Origin: Nitrospirota bacterium
GTDB taxonomy: Bacteria > Nitrospirota > Nitrospiria > Nitrospirales > Nitrospiraceae
Assembly: GCA_016235225.1 (NCBI GenBank)
Contig: JACRLS010000016.1
Span: 1 to 8,433, forward strand
Length of the DNA stretch: 8,433 nt
Direction: 5' to 3'
Positions 1-5,211 of the stretch are shown here, one piece after another. A program made the translations under genes and the position numbers. The stretch's first letter is position 1, and each line of letters opens with the position of its first letter. The notes beneath the pieces are model-generated. The model was not told where the DNA came from. It was given only the letters and a program-made list of their open reading frames with translations, and searched no databases.

Positions 1-287
1 ACGCCAATGGCCGACCAGGTGGCAGACCCGTTGTTCACCAGACGTCCCAGAACAGGCATGGCTTTCCCCTTGAGAGACTCCGGGCCGATGCCCTCCACCA
101 CAAACAGGATGATGTGTTCGGGTTGGCTCGGGGACCCCTGCGCGGGCGCCGGGGCGGCCTTCGAGAGGACCGCGTTGGGCTTGGCCTCCGAAAGCGCCGG
201 GGCGGCAAGACCTACCGCGATGAGAAGGCACGCGCCTAGGATCTGTTGTGTGAGAGTTACCGGGCTCATGTTTATACCCGTGATCAT
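1..287 (-). CDS. Exported alkaline phosphatase/phosphodiesterase-superfamily-like protein, N-terminal part (cut by window edge)
   Basis: The minus-strand frame opens at 287 and runs off the left edge after about 95 codons. The N-terminus looks like a signal peptide: a hydrophobic stretch (QQILGACLLIAVGLAAPALS) ending in an Ala-rich cleavage-like site, then a Pro/Ala linker. The mature part begins EHIILFVVEGIGPESLKG and continues MPVLGRLVNNGSATWSAIG. This resembles the first beta strand and loop of alkaline phosphatase superfamily enzymes (type I phosphodiesterase, sulfatase), where VxxDGL carries a metal-binding Asp, followed by a TPNLxxLxxxG-like helix. Here the Asp position is Glu. I preferred ATG 287 because GAGGAG lies 12 nt upstream; ATG 269 in the same frame has no Shine-Dalgarno sequence. 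Substrate is unknown and the catalytic residues lie outside the window, so the family call is an inference from about 40 residues. Confidence 0.6.
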   Translation of the reverse strand, partial: MITGINMSPVTLTQQILGACLLIAVGLAAPALSEAKPNAVLSKAAPAPAQGSPSQPEHIILFVVEGIGPESLKGKAMPVLGRLVNNGSATWSAIG

Positions 288-334
288 TGGTTGAACGGGC
301 TCCTCGTGACCGTGATGTTGGAGATGAGTTGAGC

Positions 335-364
335 ACTCTAGCACGCGGTTTTCCGGCTGGTCAA
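335..364 (-). promoter_or_regulatory. Sigma-70-type promoter for the phosphatase-like gene
   Basis: Read on the minus strand, TTGACC (359-364) and TAGAGT (335-340) are separated by 18 bp, with TGC directly before the -10 box (extended -10 form). The expected transcription start is near 328, about 40 nt before the start codon at 287. The match is 5 of 6 for the -35 box and 4 of 6 for the -10 box. Position and spacing fit the downstream gene. Confidence 0.5.
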
Positions 365-370
365 CGGGCC

Positions 371-649
371 TTAGGCCTTGCCCACGCCCAGTTTTCTAAG
401 GTGCTCGTTGAAACGGGATCAGATACGAAGGGGCTCGGAGGCGCGGCTGGTGGCGGGCGGCCCGGCGTCGGCAGGACCCGCGCCAAGGCCAGGAAGGATA
501 CGCGGCCACACCCACGGCGGGCGCTCCCCAGGAGCGTCAAGAACGCCACCGTCAGGACCGCCAGACTTGGTGCGCAAGGGCTTGCTTAGTTGGCCGAAGC
601 GCGCGTCCACCCCACCGCGGAGGGCGGGGAGCCGCGCGTCCGTCGTCAT
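371..649 (-). pseudogene. Frameshifted relic, possibly the N-terminus of a transposase
   Basis: The reading frame starts at an ATG (649) that overlaps the TGA of the upstream DUF6788-like gene in an ATGA junction, as a genuine second operon gene would. It encodes MTTDARLPALRGG and DARFGQLSKPL with strongly GC-rich third positions. From about 565 downward that bias moves to another frame, which reads LAVLTVAFLTLLGSARRG and VSFLALARVLPTPGR. The first frame meets a TGA at 419-421, then continues open as SRFNEHLRKLGVGKA to a TAA at 371-373. This looks like a gene broken by at least one indel, perhaps with its middle deleted. The pattern (xRFxxLxxPL, then a hydrophobic helix, then LALARxLP) recalls the start of some DDE transposases. 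That identity is from memory and uncertain; the loss of a single clean frame is visible directly. Confidence 0.4.
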
Positions 650-972
650 GCCTTCCGCCGCTGGGCCTTCAGCGCCTGCAGATAGCGCCGCCCCGCCTCG
701 TGGACCAATGCCTGGGTCGTCCGCCCATTCGCCACGGCCTGTGTCATGCGGGCGCGCAGCTCATCGGGTACATAGCGGACGGAGCGCCGGGAGCCGTGGC
801 GGCTATGGAGGGCTTCCCGGGGGTGGCCTTCCCCGCTGCGGCAGGTCAGGCAGTGCGGACACATGCCGCCATTCTTGCGCAAATTTAAGGAGCCGGCGGC
901 CACCCGCCACAGACGGGCCAGTGGCGCGACAAACCACTGCCGGACCTCCTCGGGTGTGTCCTGCTTGGCCAT
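646..972 (-). CDS. Small Cys-rich DUF6788-like protein
   Basis: This encodes 108 residues starting MAKQDTPEEVRQW. The central part carries a cysteine cluster, MCPHCLTCRSGEGH (C-x2-C-x2-C), preceded by GSLNLRKNGG and followed by a basic stretch, RYVPDELRARM, and a C-terminal helix ending LKAQRRKA. The order (GSL, Cys knuckle with GxxH, then YVPxEL and a charged helix) matches what I recall of the DUF6788 family, whose members often sit beside transposase genes. The function of that family is unknown; zinc binding and a nucleic-acid role are inferences. I chose ATG 972 over an in-frame TTG at 1035 because the added residues (Cys-rich, MPTPSLCCWRV) look non-coding; neither start has a clear Shine-Dalgarno sequence. 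The stop overlaps the start of the broken ORF downstream, so this is probably the surviving member of a decayed two-gene mobile unit. Confidence 0.6.
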   Translation of the reverse strand: MAKQDTPEEVRQWFVAPLARLWRVAAGSLNLRKNGGMCPHCLTCRSGEGHPREALHSRHGSRRSVRYVPDELRARMTQAVANGRTTQALVHEAGRRYLQALKAQRRKA

Positions 973-1102
973 GGCGGCTGGACATGTGCCGCATAGCACA
1001 CGTACTCGCCAACAACACAAACTGGGGGTGGGCAAGGGCCGAGAGGGGCGCGCCGGCTGAGGCGCTTGTGGTGTCCGGAGGGGCCGAGCGGGAAAGCTGC
1101 CT

Positions 1103-1132
1103 TTGACCCTTGTTTCACAGGAGGACTATAAT
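1103..1132 (+). promoter_or_regulatory. Near-consensus sigma-70 promoter with no obvious plus-strand gene
   Basis: TTGACC (1103-1108) and TATAAT (1127-1132) are separated by 18 bp, matching 11 of 12 consensus bases. The expected start point is about 1139, inside the left arm of the 14-bp hairpin at 1136-1169. No plus-strand gene follows until radC at 1560, and the transcript would run antisense to the zinc-ribbon gene (1214-1396). The TATAAT also lies where a weak U-rich tail of the hairpin would be on the minus strand, so chance or dual use is possible. Confidence 0.45.
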
Positions 1133-1135
1133 AAC

Positions 1136-1169
1136 GCCCCCGCGGTCGGAATCCACCGACCGCGGGGGC
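1136..1169. other. Perfect 14-bp GC-rich inverted repeat (hairpin)
   Basis: The left arm GCCCCCGCGGTCGG (1136-1149) is perfectly complementary to CCGACCGCGGGGGC (1156-1169), with a six-base loop AATCCA. There is no U-tract on the plus side. On the minus side the arm is followed by GTTATTATAG, a weak U-rich tail. It could be a secondary terminator for minus-strand transcription past 1187, a 5' stabilising stem on a plus-strand RNA starting near 1139, or a protein-binding or REP-like element. The sequence alone does not decide. Confidence 0.7.
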
Positions 1170-1186
1170 AGGACGCCTGTGCCAAC

Positions 1187-1222
1187 GAAAAAACAACGCC
1201 CAGCCTCTGAAGGCTAACGGGC
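1187..1222 (-). terminator. Intrinsic terminator of the zinc-ribbon gene, overlapping its stop codon
   Basis: On the minus strand the RNA folds as GCCC (1219-1222), a three-base bulge GTT, AGCCT (1211-1215), loop TCAG, AGGCT (1202-1206) and GGGC (1198-1201). It is followed by GTTG and six Ts (1188-1193). The nine base pairs plus the U-run are typical of rho-independent termination. The TAG stop at 1214-1216 lies inside the stem, so a terminating ribosome could disturb folding. Confidence 0.65.
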
Positions 1223-1396
1223 CGTGACCGTCGGGACAGGTTCCGCATTGACGAGGGCGAGACTGCGGCGGCGGTTGTTGTTAATCGTCCGATCCAAGAT
1301 GGCTCCACAGTTGATGCACTTCCATGCGTGAAAGCTCACGAAGAAATCGGAGAACCGTTCAAACATCATCAAGCCCTGACAGCGGGGACACTCCAT
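1214..1396 (-). CDS. 60-residue zinc-ribbon protein
   Basis: The protein starts MECPRCQGLMMFERF and has two CxxC knuckles: C3-P-R-C6 and C27-I-N-C30-G. They are separated by an aromatic-rich spacer (FSDFFVSFHAWK), a typical layout for a four-Cys zinc ribbon. A basic stretch follows (NNNRRRS) and a short Val/Pro tail. Similar mini proteins (CPRCxGLM...WKCINCG) are, as I recall, frequent in Nitrospira-type genomes; their role is unknown, and DNA/RNA or protein binding is the usual guess. The frame is open further upstream to 1477, but ATG 1396 is preceded by GGAGG at a 4-nt distance and begins directly with the ribbon, so I start there. The gene is monocistronic, with its own terminator at its stop codon. 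It diverges from radC across 163 bp. Confidence 0.75.
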   Translation of the reverse strand: MECPRCQGLMMFERFSDFFVSFHAWKCINCGAILDRTINNNRRRSLALVNAEPVPTVTAR

Positions 1397-1400
1397 ATGG

Positions 1401-1405
1401 CCTCC
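1401..1405 (-). promoter_or_regulatory. Shine-Dalgarno site fixing the zinc-ribbon start
   Basis: GGAGG on the minus strand lies 4 nt before ATG 1396. It argues against the longer in-frame version beginning at 1477, which would add 27 residues without similarity to zinc-ribbon proteins. Confidence 0.6.
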
Positions 1406-1504
1406 AACAGAACGGGTGCGCTGCTGAAGGGCGCGAGTGCATATTTGGGACCACTGAAGCACTCTACGAAATTTCAATGAGTTAGAATAGTTCGTAGGGG
1501 TGAT

Positions 1505-1520
1505 TGCGGAGCCGGTGCCA
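1505..1520 (-). promoter_or_regulatory. Possible sigma-54 (-24/-12) promoter for the zinc-ribbon gene
   Basis: On the minus strand TGGCACCGGCTCCGCA has the invariant GG and GC separated by 10 bases and a perfect TGGCAC -24 element. The -12 element is CCGCA instead of TTGCA, which is weak. The start point would be near 1493, about 97 nt before the gene. No convincing sigma-70 pair was found for this gene in the divergent region. Confidence 0.2.
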
Positions 1521-1559
1521 AGAGATTGACTGTCGAAAGTGTCAGAAAACTAGGCAAGA

Positions 1560-2357
1560 ATGATCCGTCCCATCATGAAGCAGGGCACGAGACAGCGCGG
1601 TTCTGCGATTCCTCACTGGCCGGAAGCAGAGCGGCCTCGTGAGCGGCTCGTGCGGCACGGGGCCGCGACCCTGACGGATGCGCAACTGCTGGCAATCGTG
1701 CTGCGGGTCGGACGCGAAGACGCCTCGGCTGTCGAGGTGGCCATGGATGTGCTGGCGTCCGTGGGCGGCGTGCAGGGGCTGGCTCGCTCCGGCATCGAGG
1801 AATTATGCCGCGTGCGTGGCGTGGGACCAGCCAAAGCCGCCCAACTCAAAGCCGCCGTCGAACTGGGCACGCGGGCGCTGGCCGTCCCGCTCTCGCGGGG
1901 CACGCGCGTCAGCTCCAGCGCCGATGTCTACCGGGCCTACCATCCTGGCCTGCGTGATCTCCGTCATGAACTGTTTACCATCGTGCTCCTCGATGCCAAA
2001 CATGCCGTGCTCCGCGACGTGACGGTCTCGGAGGGGAGCCTGACGATGAGCATCGTGCATCCGCGGGAAGTCTTCGCGCCTGCGATCCGGGAATCGGCCG
2101 CCGCCGTCCTGTTGCTTCATAACCATCCCAGCGGCGATCCGGAGCCGAGCGCCGAAGATCGGGAACTGACGGCCCGGCTGGAGGCGGTGGGGGGCATGCT
2201 GGGCATCCCGGTGCTCGATCACGTCGTCATCGGCGATGGACGCTACGTGAGCTTCGCCGACCGCGGATGGCTGACTGGTCCTGTTGCGGGTCTTGCGGCT
2301 GTGCCGGCCATGAATGGGACCCGCGGAGGGTCTCGAAAGGGACAGCGAGAACCATGA
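1560..2357 (+). CDS. radC: RadC family JAMM/MPN+ domain protein
   Basis: This encodes 265 residues. The N-terminal part (about 17-50) matches the RadC opening (HWPEAERPRERLVRHGAATL, then LTDAQLLAIVLRVG). A helix-hairpin-helix segment VRGVGPAKAAQLKA spans 85-98. The C-terminal JAMM metalloprotease-like domain holds E170 and HNHPSGDPEPSAED, with metal ligands H187, H189 and D200 plus S197. It continues to VIGDGRYVSFADRGWL, where ordinary RadC proteins end. Here a tail of about 27 Gly/Arg/Ala-rich residues follows and overlaps the next gene's signals. RadC was once linked to DNA repair, but that role is not supported; its substrate is unknown. ATG 1560 has only a weak AGG upstream, and ATG 1575 is an alternative. 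The stop overlaps the yqgE start (ATGA at 2354-2357), so the two are coupled. Confidence 0.93.
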   Translation: MIRPIMKQGTRQRGSAIPHWPEAERPRERLVRHGAATLTDAQLLAIVLRVGREDASAVEVAMDVLASVGGVQGLARSGIEELCRVRGVGPAKAAQLKAAVELGTRALAVPLSRGTRVSSSADVYRAYHPGLRDLRHELFTIVLLDAKHAVLRDVTVSEGSLTMSIVHPREVFAPAIRESAAAVLLLHNHPSGDPEPSAEDRELTARLEAVGGMLGIPVLDHVVIGDGRYVSFADRGWLTGPVAGLAAVPAMNGTRGGSRKGQREP

Positions 2358-2992
2358 GCCGTACGCGCCGCCGCATCCACCTGGCCATTCTGGGTGCCCT
2401 GCTGCTCGGGATAGCCGGCTTACCCTGGCCCGCCGAGGCGCAACCCACCGAAGCTCGATCACCCGCGAAAGGTCTGTTTCTCGTCGCCACCCCCAAACTT
2501 ACGGATCCGAATTTTTCCCAGACCGTGGTGCTGATTTGCGAACACGGAGCCGATGGCACGTTGGGCTTGATCGTCAACCGTCCCACGCCGATCCGCCTGG
2601 CCGAAGCTATGCCGTCGGTGGCCGTGCTGAAGGGCACGTCGTATGTGGTGTATTGGGGCGGGCCGGTGGAGCCGAATGGTGTCATGCTGCTTTACCGGCT
2701 GGCGAAAGGCTCGTCCCAGATGCGGGAAGTGCTGACGGAGGTCTACGTGGGCGGGCAGCTCGACGCCATGGAGCGCATGATCACGGAGCCCAAACCCCGA
2801 GAGACCTTTCGCGCCTATGCGGGCTACGCCGGCTGGGCGCCGGGCCAGCTTGAGGCGGAAATGGTCTTCGGCTCGGGGGTCCTCATTGAGGCGAGCGCCG
2901 ATCACATCTTCGACAAAGATCCCGATCAGTTGTGGCAAGACTTGCACGAGTCACTCAGCCGCCCGCGTGTCATTCGGTTTGACGGACCATAG
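2354..2992 (+). CDS. yqgE: YqgE/AlgH (UPF0301, DUF179) family protein with a signal peptide
   Basis: This encodes 212 residues. The UPF0301 core starts near residue 38 with GLFLVATPKLTDPNFSQTVV. It continues with ICEHGADGTLGLIVNRPTP, the VYWGGPVEPN loop and the GYAGWAPGQLEAEM segment, all hallmark motifs of this family. The family's biochemical role is unresolved; AlgH was first tied to alginate regulation in Pseudomonas. Unlike the usual cytoplasmic proteins, this one has an N-terminal extension MSRTRRRIHLAILGALLLGI ending in LPWPAEAQ. This is a good Sec-type signal peptide with an AEA|Q cleavage-like site; the adjacent arginines could also suit Tat. I chose ATG 2354, which overlaps the radC stop in ATGA. 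A longer open frame from 2267 would bury the signal peptide behind a Cys-rich non-conserved stretch. fusA2 follows after 63 nt. Confidence 0.9.
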   Translation: MSRTRRRIHLAILGALLLGIAGLPWPAEAQPTEARSPAKGLFLVATPKLTDPNFSQTVVLICEHGADGTLGLIVNRPTPIRLAEAMPSVAVLKGTSYVVYWGGPVEPNGVMLLYRLAKGSSQMREVLTEVYVGGQLDAMERMITEPKPRETFRAYAGYAGWAPGQLEAEMVFGSGVLIEASADHIFDKDPDQLWQDLHESLSRPRVIRFDGP

Positions 2993-3055
2993 CCGGCTTC
3001 GGCGTCAGGCCGCGTTGCCGGCCCGCGAGGTGAACTCCGAACCTTAGGGGGACCC

Positions 3056-5164
3056 ATGACGAACGGAGGACCAACCGCACTCAGAAATGTCGCCGTCGTG
3101 TCCTATACGGGAGCCGGAAAAACCACCCTCACCGAAGCTCTGCTGTACGGAGCCGGCGTCATCCCCGTGATGGGCTCCGTGCCTGCCGGCAGCACCACCA
3201 CCGATTTCGAGCCCGAAGAGCTGCATCGTAAGGTGTCGCTGAGCACCGCGGTCGCCCATTTTGAATGGAAGGGCACCGCGATCAATCTGCTGGATACGCC
3301 CGGGGCGCTCAGCTTCCTGGGCGAGGCGCGATTCGCGCTCAAGGCCGTCGACGGCGTGGTGCTGGTGGTGAGCGCCTCTTCCGGAATGCGCACGGAGCTG
3401 GAGAAAATCTGGACCACCATCCAAGACCTGCAGCTGCCCTGCCTCCTGTTCGTGAATGATCTCGACAAAGATCAGGTGAGCTGGCAGTCCCCGATGGAGG
3501 AGTGCGCGAAGGCGCTGGAGCTCACGTGTCTGCCGATGACCATTCCCATCGGGCAGGGCGCGCAGCTGGAAGGCGTGGTCGATCTCGTGCGCCGGGTGAG
3601 CCTCCGTTCCTCGAAAGACTCACCCAAGGTGCAACAAGGCGACGTGCCCACTGACCTCAAGACCGTGGTGGAGGAAGCACGCAAAAAGATCATGGAGGGA
3701 GTGGCGGAGTCGCAGGACCAGCTCTTGGAAAAATATCTGACGGACGGGGAATTGACGGTGGAAGACATCGAAACTGGGCTTCGGACCGCCATGGAGCATC
3801 GGGCTTATGTGCCGGTCCTGTGCGGGTCTGCGCTGAAGCACGTGGGCACGGCCGCGCTGCTGGACGCCATCATCACCTGCTTGCCGTCCCCGGCGGATCG
3901 GGCGGCACATGAGCCCACCACGGGCACCCATGCGGATACCGGCGAGCCGGTCGCGTGCACGACGAGCGAGGCGGCGCCGCTCTGTGCCTTTGTGTTCAAA
4001 ACGGTCATCGATCCGTTCATGGGACGCCTGACGTATGTGCGGGTCCATTCGGGGCGACTCGAAGCCGATTCTAGTCTATTCAATGCCTCGCGGCGAGTCC
4101 GCGAGAAAGGCGGGCACCTGTTTACTATGCTCGGGAAGAAGTATCTCCAAGTGCCGGCGCTGACGGCCGGCGCCATTGGCGCGATCGGGAAACTCAAGGA
4201 CACGCAAACGGGAGAGACCTTGTCGGACGAACATGCCCCGGTGATCCTCCCCAGTTTGCGGCTGCCGAAACCGGTCTTATCCTTTGCGCTCGAACCGAAA
4301 TCCAAGGCCGATGTGGAGAAGGTCAGCTTGGGGCTGCACAAGCTGGTTGAGGAAGATCCCACGCTGGAGTTTGTGCGCAATCCTGACACGAAAGAGATGA
4401 TTCTGAGCGGGATGGGGCAACTGCACGTGGACGTCACCTTTGAGAAACTGCGCCGGAAATATGGAGCGGAAGTGACGATTCACACACCTAAAGTTCCATA
4501 TAAAGAAACCATTCGTAAGATGGCGCAAGGACAGGGGAAATATAAGAAGCAAACTGGTGGTCACGGGCAGTATGGGGATTGCTGGTTACAGATCGATCCT
4601 CTTCCTCGCGGACGCGGATTCGAGTTTGCCAACAAGGTGGTCGGGGGTGCCATCCCGCGGAATTTCATTCCCGCGGTGGAGAAGGGCGTGGTGGAGGCCC
4701 TGCATGAAGGGATTCTGGCGGGAGCCCCTGTCGTGGACCTCCGGGTGACGGTCTATGACGGCTCCTATCATGTGGTGGATTCTTCCGAGATGTCCTTCAA
4801 GATTGCCGCCTCGATGGGATTTAAGAAAGCGTTGGAGACGGCCAGCCCTGTACTGCTGGAACCGATCATGTCGGTTGAAGTGACGACGCCGGACGATACG
4901 GTCGGGAGCGTGATCGGTGATTTGAATGCCCGGCGAGGACGGATCTTGGGCGTCACGGCCAAGGGCACGTCGCAGCAAATCCGAGCGGCGGTCCCGCTGG
5001 CCGAAATGCTCAAGTACACGCCGACGCTGAATTCGATTACCGGGGGACGTGCGACCTACGCGATGGAGTTTTCCACCTATGAAGAAGTGCCGCGTGAACT
5101 GGCGGGGCGGGTCATCGAAGAGCAGAAAGCCGCCAAACCGCCCGTCGCGGCGCACGCACACTGA
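3056..5164 (+). CDS. fusA2: Elongation factor G-like GTPase (EF-G2 type)
   Basis: This encodes 702 residues with full EF-G architecture: a G domain (about 8-280), domain II (about 308-395), and domains III to V, including GGHGQYGDCWLQI and the C-terminal EPIMSVEVTTPDD. P-loop: YTGAGKTT (17-24). Switch I area: STTTDFEPEELHRKVSLST, the DFxPEE form typical of EF-G2 paralogues. G3 is DTPGA (80-84): the catalytic His of translating EF-G (DTPGH) is Ala. G4 is NDLD (134-137) in place of NKxD. G5 is CGSALK. These changes suggest slow or altered GTP hydrolysis and a regulatory or stress role on the ribosome rather than bulk elongation; that is an inference. AGGGGGA lies 3 nt before ATG 3056. It is last in the probable radC-yqgE-fusA2 operon and ends in a short AAHAH tail. 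Confidence 0.92.
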   Translation: MTNGGPTALRNVAVVSYTGAGKTTLTEALLYGAGVIPVMGSVPAGSTTTDFEPEELHRKVSLSTAVAHFEWKGTAINLLDTPGALSFLGEARFALKAVDGVVLVVSASSGMRTELEKIWTTIQDLQLPCLLFVNDLDKDQVSWQSPMEECAKALELTCLPMTIPIGQGAQLEGVVDLVRRVSLRSSKDSPKVQQGDVPTDLKTVVEEARKKIMEGVAESQDQLLEKYLTDGELTVEDIETGLRTAMEHRAYVPVLCGSALKHVGTAALLDAIITCLPSPADRAAHEPTTGTHADTGEPVACTTSEAAPLCAFVFKTVIDPFMGRLTYVRVHSGRLEADSSLFNASRRVREKGGHLFTMLGKKYLQVPALTAGAIGAIGKLKDTQTGETLSDEHAPVILPSLRLPKPVLSFALEPKSKADVEKVSLGLHKLVEEDPTLEFVRNPDTKEMILSGMGQLHVDVTFEKLRRKYGAEVTIHTPKVPYKETIRKMAQGQGKYKKQTGGHGQYGDCWLQIDPLPRGRGFEFANKVVGGAIPRNFIPAVEKGVVEALHEGILAGAPVVDLRVTVYDGSYHVVDSSEMSFKIAASMGFKKALETASPVLLEPIMSVEVTTPDDTVGSVIGDLNARRGRILGVTAKGTSQQIRAAVPLAEMLKYTPTLNSITGGRATYAMEFSTYEEVPRELAGRVIEEQKAAKPPVAAHAH

Positions 5165-5172
5165 GCGTGCGC
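5150..5172. other. Hairpin spanning the fusA2 stop codon
   Basis: GCGCACGC (5150-5157) pairs perfectly with GCGTGCGC (5165-5172) around a seven-base loop that contains the TGA stop (5162-5164). No T-run follows, so it is not a classic intrinsic terminator. The 47-bp convergent gap up to the htrA stop holds nothing better, so it may act as a weak or factor-assisted end for fusA2 transcripts. Confidence 0.35.
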
Positions 5173-5211
5173 ACCGGTTGCCTGCGCAGCCGTAACTTCT
5201 GAGACGCAACT

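Noticed and set aside
345..1105. Candidate terminal inverted repeats flanking the transposase relic (TTTTCCGGCTGG-like left end against CTTTCCCGCTCG on the complement of the right side)
   Set aside because: About 9 of 12 positions agree, which is weak, and no target-site duplication was seen. The ends of the putative element remain undefined.
378..1106. Long plus-strand open frame of 242 codons across the left gap
   Set aside because: Its composition is dominated by Arg, Pro, Ala, Gly and Ser without domains, as expected for the complement of GC-rich minus-strand coding DNA. The minus-strand frame at 646-972 has clear codon bias and a recognisable pattern.
1526..1556. TTGACT as a -35 box for radC with TAGGCA as -10
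   Set aside because: The spacer would be 19 bp, the -10 box is poor, and the start point would fall inside or after the radC start codon. Not supported as a promoter.
2101..2160. JAMM motif of RadC as part of a defence or ubiquitin-like deconjugation system
   Set aside because: The protein is an ordinary full-length RadC with its helix-hairpin-helix segment. No E1, E2, ubiquitin-like or other defence genes are present in the window.
1803..2462. Minus-strand open frame of 219 codons opposite radC and yqgE
   Set aside because: It is antisense to the strongly conserved RadC JAMM domain and the yqgE start, is rich in Arg and His, and has no motif.
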